DNA of 64,000 nt from Clostridium sp. CM027 (GTDB taxonomy: Bacteria > Bacillota > Clostridia > Clostridiales > Clostridiaceae), in NCBI RefSeq assembly GCF_024730565.1, contig NZ_CP077726.1:1-64000 (forward strand). Direction: 5' to 3'. The translations under genes were made by a program, and so were the position numbers. The notes beneath the pieces are model-generated. The model saw only the letters and a program-made list of their open reading frames with translations. It was not told where the DNA came from and searched no databases. Positions 8,637 through 15,772 of this stretch are shown here, piece by piece. The number at the start of each line of letters is the position of its first letter. The first letter of the stretch is position 1.

Positions 8637-9191
8637 ATGAAAAGGGTGGTGTTTATACTGGAAATTTTAGTTGAAAAAGCAAAAAATGGGGATAGAAAAT
8701 CTTTGATGGACATTATTGAACGGTATAAGTTTTTGATAATTAAGTTAGCTGCAAGTTACCACATACCCTCTTATGAATTTGAAGACCTAGTGCAACAGGG
8801 ATATCTTTCAGTTATAAAGGCAGTTAATCTTTATAAACTAGGTAGTAATACTTTTGATGGTTACTGTATAAATAGCATCAGAACTAATTTTAAAGCTCTT
8901 TTAAAAGGAAAGATAAAACATTATAGAGAAGTGCCAAATGCAGAGCCTATAGAGGCCAATGCCACTGCAACATATGAATTTACCTTAGAGGATGAAGTGA
9001 TAGCGTACGAGGAAGTTAAAAGGCTATATGATGCCTTAGAAAAGTTAGATCCATATGAGAGAGACATTGTGGAGAGATTCTATATTTTTGATGATAGTCT
9101 TCGTGAAATAGCTTGCGATGGTCCGCATAGTTATTATCATTATGTAAGGGTTAAAAATAAAGCGTTAAAGAAGCTTAGAAAATATATTTAA
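8637..9191 (+). CDS. Sigma-70 family factor, UviA/BotR/TetR-like
   Basis: A 184-residue alternative sigma factor with region 2 (about 20-90, including FEDLVQQGYLSVIKAV) and region 4 (about 125-184, LDPYERDIVERFY then a helix-turn-helix). It lacks regions 1 and 3, as in the group of clostridial factors that control toxin or bacteriocin genes, such as UviA, BotR, TetR and TcdR. It directs RNA polymerase to a small set of promoters. The exact start is unclear: the ATG at 8637 has no good binding site, while AAGGGTGGTG at 8641 could serve a start a few codons later. A YvrJ gene follows 56 bases downstream; DUF1659, DUF2922 and amidase genes follow in the same direction. Confidence 0.8.
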   Translation: MKRVVFILEILVEKAKNGDRKSLMDIIERYKFLIIKLAASYHIPSYEFEDLVQQGYLSVIKAVNLYKLGSNTFDGYCINSIRTNFKALLKGKIKHYREVPNAEPIEANATATYEFTLEDEVIAYEEVKRLYDALEKLDPYERDIVERFYIFDDSLREIACDGPHSYYHYVRVKNKALKKLRKYI

Positions 9192-9247
9192 GAAAACAAT
9201 TAGAAAAATCATATATATTAGCTATAGCGGTGAGGGAGGAATGCATT

Positions 9248-9409
9248 ATGTATGATGTATTTATTAAACTGGTTAATACAGTTGGCTTCCCTATAAGTGT
9301 GAGCGTATATCTTTTGGTTAGGTTTGAGAAGAAAATTGAGGATCTCAATAAATCTATCGCAGATTTAACTATAGTTATATCCACCGTTATAGGAAAATAC
9401 GAAAAATAA
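9248..9409 (+). CDS. YvrJ-family small membrane protein
   Basis: A 53-residue protein that starts at the ATG at 9248, seven bases after GGGAGGA. One hydrophobic helix (VGFPISVSVYLLVR, about 12-25) is followed by a charged amphipathic tail. The VGFPI..S.YLLVR pattern is typical of the YvrJ family, small proteins often found beside DUF1659/DUF2922 genes and sometimes compared with holin-like UviB (family knowledge). It follows the sigma factor gene closely and may be read with it. Function unknown; a membrane-active or holin-like role is inference. Confidence 0.75.
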   Translation: MYDVFIKLVNTVGFPISVSVYLLVRFEKKIEDLNKSIADLTIVISTVIGKYEK

Positions 9410-9449
9410 GGGTGCCAGATTGGTATTCTTATTTTTTTATATGTTCTAG

Positions 9450-9502
9450 AGAACAACAACAAATATAACTTATTTATGGGTATGCTCCTTGTTGTTGTTT
9501 TA
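9450..9502. repeat. (AAC)n/(GTT)n hairpin of a decayed replicon
   Basis: AACAACAACAA and TTGTTGTTGTT arms flank about 28 bases. Similar hairpins accompany the two intact Rep_3 loci (17310-17355 and 28521-28578). Here the hairpin precedes decayed iterons and a rep fragment. Confidence 0.5.
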
Positions 9503-9552
9503 ATAGTTTTATATGTACCTCAAAGCATTGGTATGACTGGCCTTGAAATTCT

Positions 9553-9614
9553 AAAGGCAAACTATTATGGTCAAAGGCAACTTATTTATGGTTAAAGGCA
9601 ACCTATTTATGGTC
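9553..9614 (+). repeat. Decayed iterons
   Basis: Three direct copies of AAAGGCAAC-TATTTATGGTC at 9553, 9573 and 9594, spaced 20-21 bases. Their complement matches the iteron TTCGTAAATAGGTTGCCTTT of the replicon at 17129-17429. They run straight into a C-terminal rep fragment, so the rep N-terminus was deleted here. Confidence 0.7.
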
Positions 9615-9617
9615 AAA

Positions 9618-9920
9618 GCTAAAATTGGTAATGTAGTTGGATGGCTTATAGATGCAATAAAAAAAGACTATAAGCCTGCTAAAGGCAAAGTTAAATCATC
9701 TCCTGCGGAGCTGAAATATTAATGACTTCACAAGGAGATTTGTACTCCTACTGAAGTTTTCTATTTGTTAAGGTACGTAACTCCCACGTGTAGTAGTGGG
9801 AGACTTTCCTTATGAACTGTCATTAAAGCTGATAAATTCAATGACTACGAGCAACGCTCCTACGATTTTGATGAATTGGAGAAGCAGTTGCTCGGATGGA
9901 AACAAATAGATGTGATATAA
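9618..9920 (+). pseudogene. C-terminal remnant of a Rep_3 initiator, interrupted
   Basis: Reading from 9618 gives AKIGNVVGWLIDAIKKDY then KPAKGKVK. After a 132-base interruption (element plus one TTAAA) the frame continues as ADKFNDYEQRSYDFDELEKQ to a stop at 9920. This is the C-terminal part of the RepB-like proteins at 15874-17049 (NIVGWVRDAI, FNDYEQRKYDFDKLE) and 28837-29853. The gap is the TTAAA-flanked element; taking out the element plus one TTAAA restores one continuous frame. The N-terminal three quarters of the gene are missing. Confidence 0.85.
9691..9827 (+). mobile_element. TTAAA-flanked hairpin element inside a rep remnant
   Basis: The body runs from 9696 to 9822 and is flanked by TTAAA at 9691-9695 and 9823-9827. 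It starts with TCATCTCCTGCGGAGCTG and ends with a hairpin (CTCCCAC/GTGGGAG) and CTTTCCTTATGAACTGTCA. An internal ATGACTTCACAAGGAGA region pairs with the 3' end to make a long outer stem. It has no coding capacity. Other copies lie at 12604, 14311, 28207, 32111 and 32409, with fragments elsewhere. Confidence 0.8.
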
Positions 9921-10063
9921 ATTGTTTAGAGTAATCAAAGGTGTAGCTATATTAGCTATACCTTCTTTGTCTTTGTCTTTGTTTTTATTTTTAAATTAAC
10001 CGCCAAAAAAATTTGAAGGACATATATATTCAGTGAAAAACAAAATGAAGGGGGGCAATCAAT

Positions 10064-10288
10064 ATGGCAGTTGTATCTACAAAGGTAGCAAGCGCACTAA
10101 AACTCACTATGAAAGTAGGGGTCGATATCGATGGCAACGACAAATTCGCAACAAAAACATTAGGTAATTTAAAAGTTACTGCAAATGATGAAGACATTTT
10201 TGCAATAGGAAAAGCTATATCTAACATTAAAACTTATCCATTATTTACACTAGACAGACAAGATCAATCCAGTTTAGTTATGGAATAG
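10064..10288 (+). CDS. DUF1659 family protein
   Basis: A 74-residue small soluble protein. The pattern MAVVSTKVASALKLTMKVG followed by a glycine/asparagine turn and FATKTLGNLKVTA.D.D......I is the DUF1659 signature. The ATG is preceded by AAGGGGGG. It sits 58 bases before a DUF2922 gene; the two families nearly always occur together, often with a YvrJ gene and a small sigma factor (family knowledge). The biochemical role is unknown. Confidence 0.8.
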   Translation: MAVVSTKVASALKLTMKVGVDIDGNDKFATKTLGNLKVTANDEDIFAIGKAISNIKTYPLFTLDRQDQSSLVME

Positions 10289-10346
10289 TTTTTCAGCTTA
10301 AAATTCAGGGCTAAATTAAGTAATAATTAAAAGGAGGAAAAGACAT

Positions 10347-10583
10347 ATGCATAAATTAGTTATGAGATTTTTAACATCTATAGAAGGTAAGTATTTTACT
10401 TTAAGCGTAGATGACATTAAAACTGATGAAAATGGAGTTCCAACTATAAAAGACGCTGAAGTAAATGCTCTTATGGATTTAGTTATTGCAAAGAACATTT
10501 TTGCATCAGCGAATGGTAGCTTAACTGGCAAGAAAGATGCTAAAGTAATTACTACTGACACTAATGAAATTGAAGTAGCATAG
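10347..10583 (+). CDS. DUF2922 family protein
   Basis: A 78-residue protein that starts MHKLVMRFLTSIEGKYF. It contains DAEVNALMDLVIAKNIF and ends in IEVA, a good match to the DUF2922 pattern (K.VMTFL, EV..VMD.II.KNIF). AAGGAGG lies upstream of the ATG. It is paired with the DUF1659 gene and followed by a hairpin array and a T-run terminator. Function unknown. Confidence 0.8.
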   Translation: MHKLVMRFLTSIEGKYFTLSVDDIKTDENGVPTIKDAEVNALMDLVIAKNIFASANGSLTGKKDAKVITTDTNEIEVA

Positions 10584-10584
10584 T

Positions 10585-10660
10585 TATCACCTGCGGTGCT
10601 ATAGATCATCACCTGCGGTGCTGGTCATCACCTTTGGTACTGGCATCATCTGCGATGCTG
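10585..10660 (+). repeat. Tandem array of CACCTGCGGTGCT hairpins
   Basis: Four tandem units of about 19 bases with core ATCACCTGCGGTGCTGG (10585, 10606, 10625, 10644), the last two diverged. Each core is a small hairpin, CACC-TGC-GGTG. The word is a close relative of the ATCTCCTGCGGAGCTG end of the TTAAA-flanked element and of a lone copy at 21650-21675. It lies directly after the DUF2922 stop codon. Confidence 0.7.
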
Positions 10661-10671
10661 AGCACCACGAA

Positions 10672-10708
10672 ATATTCCACTAAGGATTAACTTGGTGGAA
10701 TTTTTTTT
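10672..10708 (+). terminator. Terminator after the DUF2922 gene
   Basis: ATTCCAC and GTGGAAT arms followed by eight T residues. It separates the DUF1659/DUF2922 pair from the amidase gene. Confidence 0.7.
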
Positions 10709-10770
10709 AGTTAAAAATAGATAGAAATAGGATTACAAAAAATTAAAAAATAAGAGGGGGAATTGTTATT

Positions 10771-11550
10771 ATGAGTAATAAAATATATACACATTGCGTT
10801 GATTTTGGTCACGGAGGAACAGATTCTGGAGCAGTAGGGGATCATTCCCATGAAGCGGACCTTGTTATGGCTATTGGTAAAAAAGTTGGTAGGATACTTG
10901 TAGAAAGAGGACAAAAGGTGATATATACAAGAACTACAGATGTCTATTTAACATTAGCACAAAGAGCTAATACCGCGAACAATAATGGTTGTGATACATT
11001 TACATCAATTCACGCAAATAGCTTTTCAGATAAATCAGCTCATGGAATAGAAACATTTTCATACCCGAAAAGTTCGAGTGGTGCAGGATTATCTAAACTA
11101 GTACAATCGGAATTAATAAAGGCTACAGGATTAACAAATAGAGGGTGCACAACTGCTAATTTTGGTGTGCTTAGAATGACTAGCATGGTTGCTATATTAG
11201 TAGAAACTGCATTTATTAGTAATCCAACTGAAGAAAATTTACTATTATCAAATGCTTATCAAGAAAAAGTGGCTTTAGCAATAGTAAAAGGTATATTTGC
11301 ATACCTCGGATTAAATTTCAGTGGAGAAACTATAGTTTCAAATAATCCAATTATATCTTCTGGAAAGCATGGGATAGTTACTGCATACGTACTTAATGTT
11401 AGGTTGAGGGCAAATGTAAATTCCAGTATATTGGGGACACTAAACAAAAATGAAAAAGTTAAAATTGATAATAAGGTAGGTAATTGGTATTCTATATTTT
11501 ATGGTAATCATGGCGGATTTGTTAGTGCGGGGTATATTAAACTAGTTTAA
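10771..11550 (+). CDS. N-acetylmuramoyl-L-alanine amidase with SH3b domain
   Basis: A 259-residue zinc amidase that cuts the bond between MurNAc and the peptide stem of peptidoglycan. The Amidase_3 domain spans about 1-180. Expected zinc and catalytic residues are visible: His in DFGHGGTDSGA, Glu in SHEADL, His in TSIHANSFS and Glu in VETAFISNP. An SH3b-type wall-binding domain follows (about 205-259, VRLRANVNSSILGTL). No signal peptide is seen, as for phage or bacteriocin-release endolysins. GAGGGGGA precedes the ATG. With the sigma factor and the YvrJ protein upstream, a lysis or release role is plausible (inference). Confidence 0.85.
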   Translation: MSNKIYTHCVDFGHGGTDSGAVGDHSHEADLVMAIGKKVGRILVERGQKVIYTRTTDVYLTLAQRANTANNNGCDTFTSIHANSFSDKSAHGIETFSYPKSSSGAGLSKLVQSELIKATGLTNRGCTTANFGVLRMTSMVAILVETAFISNPTEENLLLSNAYQEKVALAIVKGIFAYLGLNFSGETIVSNNPIISSGKHGIVTAYVLNVRLRANVNSSILGTLNKNEKVKIDNKVGNWYSIFYGNHGGFVSAGYIKLV

Positions 11551-11840
11551 TTACTTCGGGTAGTTAAGAGTTATATCTTAGCTACTTTTTTATTCATCTT
11601 CTTATGTGAAAAACTTGATTAAGTCCGCAGAACTTAAATTTGTATATAATTCATCGTGGATAGTATCCTCAAAGGCATCTCAATGGGGATACAATAAAAT
11701 GATAGCATTAAAAACTATTACTATATTATAATATTTAATATTAGTATAAATAATTAACATTAAATTATAACAACATATCCATTTTATATATTTACTAGTC
11801 TTTTTTTCTAATTACTAAGTTAACACTATCATTTTCAACA
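11551..11840. other. Intergenic, no gene
   Basis: I see only a weak hairpin after the amidase gene near 11555-11590 and A+T-rich DNA. Confidence 0.4.
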
Positions 11841-12002
11841 TCAAAAAATCAAGAAATCTGCATCATCATAAATACACTCTTTTTCATATGTAAAACTCTT
11901 ATCTTCCAACATTTCAAACCAACCAGTATCTATATTTAATTCAAAAACCGGGCACTGATTATGTTTAACATCACCAATATAAATTGCTCTTATTTTTCTC
12001 AT
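11841..12002 (-). CDS. Small hypothetical protein
   Basis: A 53-residue acidic protein with alternating strands and many aromatic residues (GWFEMLEDKSFTYEKE), starting at the ATG at 12002 with GGGGGAAG eight bases upstream. It follows the broken membrane protein gene at 12071-12242 on the same strand, 68 bases away. No family is recognised. The good binding site and a balanced composition support a real gene. Confidence 0.45.
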   Translation of the reverse strand: MRKIRAIYIGDVKHNQCPVFELNIDTGWFEMLEDKSFTYEKECIYDDADFLIF

Positions 12003-12070
12003 AATTCTTCCCCCATATTAACATCCCGCCCTAATGTAAATTATTTAAATTACCATGGTAAGGCTAATGT

Positions 12071-12242
12071 TCATTTTTTCTTTCTTACTACTTTTCTTAT
12101 TCCTAAAATTATCAAGTCTAGTAAATTAAATATCACTGCAGATGCAAATGCTTCTTTTATGCTCATTTCAAAAAAAATATTGCTCATTGAAATTGCAACA
12201 AACAGGGGGAACAAGTCCTACCATTATTAAAAACCTTAACAT
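12071..12242 (-). pseudogene. Small membrane protein gene with a one-base frameshift
   Basis: The frame from the ATG at 12242 reads MLRFLIMVGLVP, then leaves phase in a run of five C (plus-strand GGGGG near 12208-12212). With one C removed it continues LFVAISMSNIFFEMSI to LLDLIILGIRKVVRKKK and a stop at 12071, giving about 56 residues with two hydrophobic helices and a basic tail. A sequencing error in the homopolymer is the alternative. Its layout recalls small holin-like proteins but no family is certain. Confidence 0.5.
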
Positions 12243-12603
12243 TGTTATTGGTCATTTTGGCGCTAGTATTGCTTCTTTTATTAAATGCATTATATTAACA
12301 ATGTGTGATATATCCATGTCTCTAAGTGCTTAGTTAAATTTAACTAAATGCTTAACAATCCATATAAACTCAATATTTATATATATTTGTATTAACCATA
12401 TTTCATAATAATTAATAAATCATTACTATACTTGTATAGCAAATATACTGAATTTTGATAGTACAACCTATTTTTCTTTCCTCGGAAATAAAGAAGTTTA
12501 GTAGTTATCTTAAGTGTGAAGGTTTCCTTACGTCAGCTAACGGTTTTCTCATAAAATAGCTGCTCGTAAATTTTGGCCAATGATTTAATTTTAAATTTAC
12601 TAT

Positions 12604-12759
12604 TTTAACGATATTTCAGAAGGAAAGTCTCCCACGTACTATAAGTAGGAGTTACTTGCCCTAACAAAGAGAAAACTTCAGTGGGAGTCTAAATCTCTGT
12701 CAAGAAGTCGTCAATTTATCTTCTACGAAGCTGTTTCAGCTCCGCAGGAGATGATTTAA
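12604..12759 (-). mobile_element. TTAAA-flanked hairpin element
   Basis: Body 12609-12754, flanked by TTTAA (the complement of TTAAA) at 12604-12608 and 12755-12759, in reverse orientation to the copy at 9691. It shows the CGATATTTCAGAAGGAAAG start, the CTCCCAC hairpin, AAAACTTCAGTGGGAG and the CAGCTCCGCAGGAGATGA end. Confidence 0.8.
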
Positions 12760-13462
12760 TGAAAACTCGAGCTTTATTATGGGAGATATTCTAAGGTTTT
12801 TACCACAAGTGGTATTTGATGGGGTAGGCATAATATAAAAATACGCTAAAAAAGCAACGGGTTCCGTTTTGAGGTGCAAACAGAGCTAAATTTTTTTAAT
12901 TTATTTAAAAATCACAGGCATTTAAACATAAGTAATCACACTGTTATTTTTCATGTGCCAAATATGAATTGACCCATCACTAAAGTCAAGAATTATATTC
13001 CTATTTTATAGAAAGTTATTTTAAATTGGGTATAAAAAAACAACATCATGCGATTTGGTAAGTGTGATAAGGTTAAAACCCTATACCTTCCGTTGCTATG
13101 TATGCTGTTCCGACAATATCATGCGATTTGGTAAGTGCAGTAAGGTTAATATTGCTGACTTCCACTGCTATGTATATTGTTTAAATTAATAATAACAAAC
13201 TTCACAAAAAATGTAAACAAATTTTTGTGAAATTCTGGTACATATAAAATAGATAGAACAGGTTCAATTACTACCTATCCCACTATATTTATAATATATT
13301 AGATAAAACAATACATTCAAACAATAAGGAAAAAGGCTTTGGTTAAATCTACTATAAGGCTTTATATATCAACGCTTTATGCTATTTTTACGAATGTATG
13401 ATTTTAGTCAAAATCGTACATTCGTTTGTGACGTAATTCATGAAAATTATGAACTGTTTTCG
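12760..13462. other. Intergenic region with tandem repeat and hairpins
   Basis: No gene is supported. It contains the 73-base tandem repeat at 13045, an inverted repeat TTCACAAAAA/TTTTTGTGAA at 13201-13232 and an ACGAATGTA/TACATTCGT hairpin at 13389-13424 beyond the gene at 13463. The sequence AATTGGGTATAAAAAAA at 13024 also occurs at 26117. Confidence 0.45.
13045..13182. repeat. Two-copy 73-base direct repeat
   Basis: Two units begin at 13045 and 13118 with ATCATGCGATTTGGTAAGTG, continue with a conserved TAAGGTTAA and a conserved CTATGTAT near the end, and differ in the middle. Where they differ, each unit keeps a weak internal hairpin. The role is unknown. Confidence 0.6.
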
Positions 13463-13771
13463 CTATTGTTTAGATATACCTTTACACATAGTTTTCTTAT
13501 GGCATTTAGGACAATACAAATTTTTATAATTTACACCAGCGTTTACCCCGAATATATTTTGCTTTAAAGTAATTTCAAAGGTTTCTCCACATTTATCACA
13601 TACCCATTTATAACTATTGGTACTCCAAATAATTAATATTATAATGCCTATAAATAAGCAAATTATGCTTATGATACATAATATAAGATTGTATACTGCA
13701 CCTATAAAAATTAATATTAATGATATTACACTTAATACAATACTAAAAATTAAAGTTGCTTTATTTTTCAT
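13463..13771 (-). CDS. Membrane protein with C-terminal zinc ribbon
   Basis: A 102-residue protein with two hydrophobic helices (about 7-28 and 31-49) and a cytoplasmic zinc-ribbon with two Cys pairs, CDKC (about 58-61) and CPKC (about 87-90). AGAGGAGG precedes the ATG. The upstream DNA (13800-13880) matches the upstream DNA of another zinc-ribbon gene at 30180. Zinc ribbons of this kind bind metal or contact partners; the function is unknown. Confidence 0.65.
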   Translation of the reverse strand: MKNKATLIFSIVLSVISLILIFIGAVYNLILCIISIICLFIGIIILIIWSTNSYKWVCDKCGETFEITLKQNIFGVNAGVNYKNLYCPKCHKKTMCKGISKQ

Positions 13772-13799
13772 GGTAGACCTCCTCTGTTTAATTCATAAT

Positions 13800-13880
13800 A
13801 TTTTACTGTTGCGACACAAAACATTTATTTAATTATACTATTATTACCGTTACTTAACGAGTAAAGTATTTACATTTATA
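13800..13880 (-). promoter_or_regulatory. Shared promoter block with inverted repeat
   Basis: About 75 bases containing TTACTCGTTAAGTAACGG (TTACT/AGTAA inverted repeat), AATAATAGTATAATT and TTTTGTGTCGCAACAG. It recurs upstream of the zinc-ribbon gene at 30180 (30055-30135) and upstream of the hydrolase pseudogene at 52059 (52118-52185), in the same orientation relative to each gene. This suggests a promoter with an operator. Confidence 0.55.
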
Positions 13881-14310
13881 GGGTTTTAATTTTCTTAACG
13901 TACGAAATGTCATTTTTGCGTTGATAAAAAAGAATTATAAAAGTCATTGAGAAATTTAAAGTGAGCTTTTTAATCCCAACCTCACTTTAAATTTTATTGA
14001 ATGAAATTTAATATAAACTATTTTTTAATATAATGAATATTTTTATGAAAAGTGGACAAACTTCTTAAGGTGTTCACCCAATTAAATATATTTCTCCCCA
14101 TAAGGGTCTATTGATACTAGGCTCTTTATTTTTTTGTTTTTAAATATGGGATCTCGCCAACATTTCTCTAAACTATTGTAATTAGAAATAATAATTCTTT
14201 TCGAGAAAATACTTCATTTTTCATATTTAACACCATCACCTTTCACTTAAGAAACTATTAAACCCTACTGATACCAATAATTTGCGTGGCGCGTAAAACT
14301 AGGTTGTTAA

Positions 14311-14464
14311 TTAAATCATCTCCTGCGGAGCTGAAACAGCTTCGTAGAAGATAAATTAACGACTTCAGAAGGAAATTTATACTCCCACTGAAGTTTTCTA
14401 TTTGTTATAGTGTGTAACTCCCACTTATAGGAGTGGGAGACTTTCCTTCTGAAATGTCGTTAAA
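14311..14464 (+). mobile_element. TTAAA-flanked hairpin element
   Basis: Body 14316-14459 between TTAAA copies at 14311-14315 and 14460-14464. It has a complete structure: TCATCTCCTGCGGAGCTG end, CGACTTCAGAAGGAAA arm, inner CTCCCACT/AGTGGGAG hairpin and TTTCCTTCTGAAATGTCG arm that pairs with the inner one. It ends about 36 bases before the YefM/YoeB operator. From 13880 to 14310 nothing else is seen. Confidence 0.8.
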
Positions 14465-14500
14465 CTTATGGAATAATTACATTCCCAATTATTATTTTTG

Positions 14501-14532
14501 CATATATTGTACAGAGTAGTGTACAATATATG
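14501..14532 (+). promoter_or_regulatory. Operator of the YefM/YoeB pair
   Basis: A perfect inverted repeat with 12-base arms CATATATTGTAC and GTACAATATATG around eight bases, ending 15 bases before the antitoxin ATG and overlapping the likely promoter. YefM-type antitoxins bind palindromes with a TGTACA core, alone or with toxin, to repress their own operon (family knowledge). Confidence 0.75.
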
Positions 14533-14547
14533 TATGGAGGTGATTTT

Positions 14548-14802
14548 ATGATCGCTATAGGTTACTCGAATGTAAGACAGAATTTTAAAAATTATTGCGA
14601 CAAAGCTACAAAAGATTTTGAAACCATTATTATTACTCGCGAGCGTGGTGACAACGTGGTTATGTTATCTGAATCAGCATATAATAACCTTATGGAAAAT
14701 TTGTACGTTAGAAGTGATCCCACCTATTATAATGAATTGTTGAAATCTATTGACCAATTAAAAATGGGAAAGGGAATTAAAAGGGAACTGCTTGATGAAT
14801 AA
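14548..14802 (+). CDS. Antitoxin, YefM/RelB (Phd) family
   Basis: The 84-residue antitoxin of a type II toxin-antitoxin pair. The start at 14548 is chosen because GGAGGTGA lies six bases upstream; the ATG at 14530 is too early. The N-terminus (SNVRQNFKNYCDKATKD, then TRERGDNVVMLSESAYNNLMENLY) is the standard YefM DNA-binding fold; the C-terminal tail wraps the toxin. Its stop overlaps the toxin start. It likely represses its own promoter at the palindrome 14501-14532. It would stabilise the plasmid in the host population. Confidence 0.85.
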   Translation: MIAIGYSNVRQNFKNYCDKATKDFETIIITRERGDNVVMLSESAYNNLMENLYVRSDPTYYNELLKSIDQLKMGKGIKRELLDE

Positions 14803-15052
14803 GATTTTTTCAGAGGTATCATGGGAGCATTATGTATATTGGCAGTCAGAGGATAAAAAAATATTAAGAAAAATTAATGAACTTATAAAAGACATTGAAA
14901 GAAACGGAAATGAATGTCTAGGAAAGCCGGAAGCATTAAAGCATGAGTTGGTCGGTTATTGGAGTCGAAGAATAACAGATGTTCATAGACTTATATATAG
15001 TATTGATGATGAAAATATCTATGTTGCAAGCTGCAAAGGACATTATCACTAA
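14795..15052 (+). CDS. yoeB: Toxin, YoeB/Txe family ribosome-dependent mRNase
   Basis: An 85-residue toxin that cleaves mRNA in the ribosomal A site and stops translation when the antitoxin is degraded. The start at 14795 (ATG, overlapping the antitoxin end) is used, with an in-frame TTG just before it. The YoeB pattern is clear: GKPEALKHEL (catalytic Glu), YWSRRITDVHRLIY (catalytic Arg) and the C-terminal GHYH with the conserved His-Tyr. The sequence gives no sign of inactivation. Confidence 0.9.
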   Translation: MNKIFSEVSWEHYVYWQSEDKKILRKINELIKDIERNGNECLGKPEALKHELVGYWSRRITDVHRLIYSIDDENIYVASCKGHYH

Positions 15053-15063
15053 CTTTAAAAGAT

Positions 15064-15091
15064 AAAAAAGAGGGTTAACACCTTCTTTTTT
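15064..15091 (+). terminator. Terminator of the toxin-antitoxin operon
   Basis: AAAAAAGAGG pairs with CCTTCTTTTTT, ending in a T run 12 bases after the toxin stop. Confidence 0.65.
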
Positions 15092-15093
15092 TA

Positions 15094-15175
15094 GTGTGCC
15101 TGGCATGGGCGTTTACTCGTCGGTGAAAGTCCGATACGGGGGCTGATAGTGTCAACCGTTAGCTTATACCCCACC
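15094..15175 (+). mobile_element. Probable 5' fragment of a group II intron
   Basis: GTGTGCCTGGCATGGGCG, then GGTGAAAGTCC, ACGGGGGCTGATAG and CAACCGTTAGCTTA match the 5' end and domain I words of bacterial group II introns. The fragment stops after about 80 bases; no reverse transcriptase or domain V follows. It lies directly after the toxin-antitoxin terminator. Confidence 0.5.
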
Positions 15176-15212
15176 ATTAATCGTTGCCCTACGCTATTTT
15201 TTGAATAAATAC

Positions 15213-15560
15213 TTATATTCTATCAAAATATAAACTACATATTTGTTCAAATTCATCTGATTTATCAACTAATTTCATTAACTTAGATAATAATGATTCT
15301 TTATCTGGGAAAAGAGCATTGTAATTATTTATGAATTTAACTTTGCTTAAATTTTCATTATGAAGCTTAATTGAATTTTCTAATAAAAATGTCTTAAAAT
15401 TTTCAAAACCTTCGTATGAAAATCGAGATATACAAAATAATTCTAAATTATCATCTTGTTCTATTCCAAGCTTTTCTAGTGCTCTGCAAACTCCTATAAA
15501 TAGCATTTTTTGTTTATTCTCTAATTCAGATAACCGTTTGCTAATATCAGTATTATTCAT
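15213..15560 (-). CDS. Hypothetical protein
   Basis: A 115-residue soluble, helix-rich protein with a heptad-like N-terminus (ISKRLSELENKQKM) and two Cys residues. No family is recognised. GGGGG lies 8 bases before the ATG at 15560. It stands alone between the intron fragment and the rep region. Composition is typical of the window. Confidence 0.5.
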   Translation of the reverse strand: MNNTDISKRLSELENKQKMLFIGVCRALEKLGIEQDDNLELFCISRFSYEGFENFKTFLLENSIKLHNENLSKVKFINNYNALFPDKESLLSKLMKLVDKSDEFEQICSLYFDRI

Positions 15561-15720
15561 TTTATAGAAACCCCCAACTTATAAGATTAGATACCAACCA
15601 ACATCATTGGCAACAGTGCCGCCGCCTAAAGCTCACTAATATTGTTGATAAATAGTATTTTCAACAACATTAGACCATGTTGACAGGTTATTTAAATTAG
15701 TTTAACATAATATGAATATG

Positions 15721-15772
15721 TTCCCGTGCACGGTCACATGTACGTGCACGTTACCGTATTCGTATAGTTATA
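15721..15772. pseudogene. Minisatellite remnant of the partition accessory gene
   Basis: A GTGCACGGTCACATG / ACGTGCACGTTACCGT run of CGT/ACG steps, with the same composition as the Thr/Val/Ser repeat encoded in the gene at 24417-24854. Other remnants lie at 17840, 19480, 19800, 24150 and 27905. It is followed at about 15848-15873 by a fragment end of the TTAAA-flanked element (GCTCCGCAGGAGATGAT). Confidence 0.5.

Noticed and set aside
11961-12333. Two overlapping plus-strand open frames
   Set aside because: No ribosome binding sites and poor composition; the minus strand gives a better small gene and a frameshifted membrane protein.
13045-13182. Possible CRISPR array
   Set aside because: Only two units, repeat length and variable middle do not fit repeat-spacer order, and no cas gene lies in the window.
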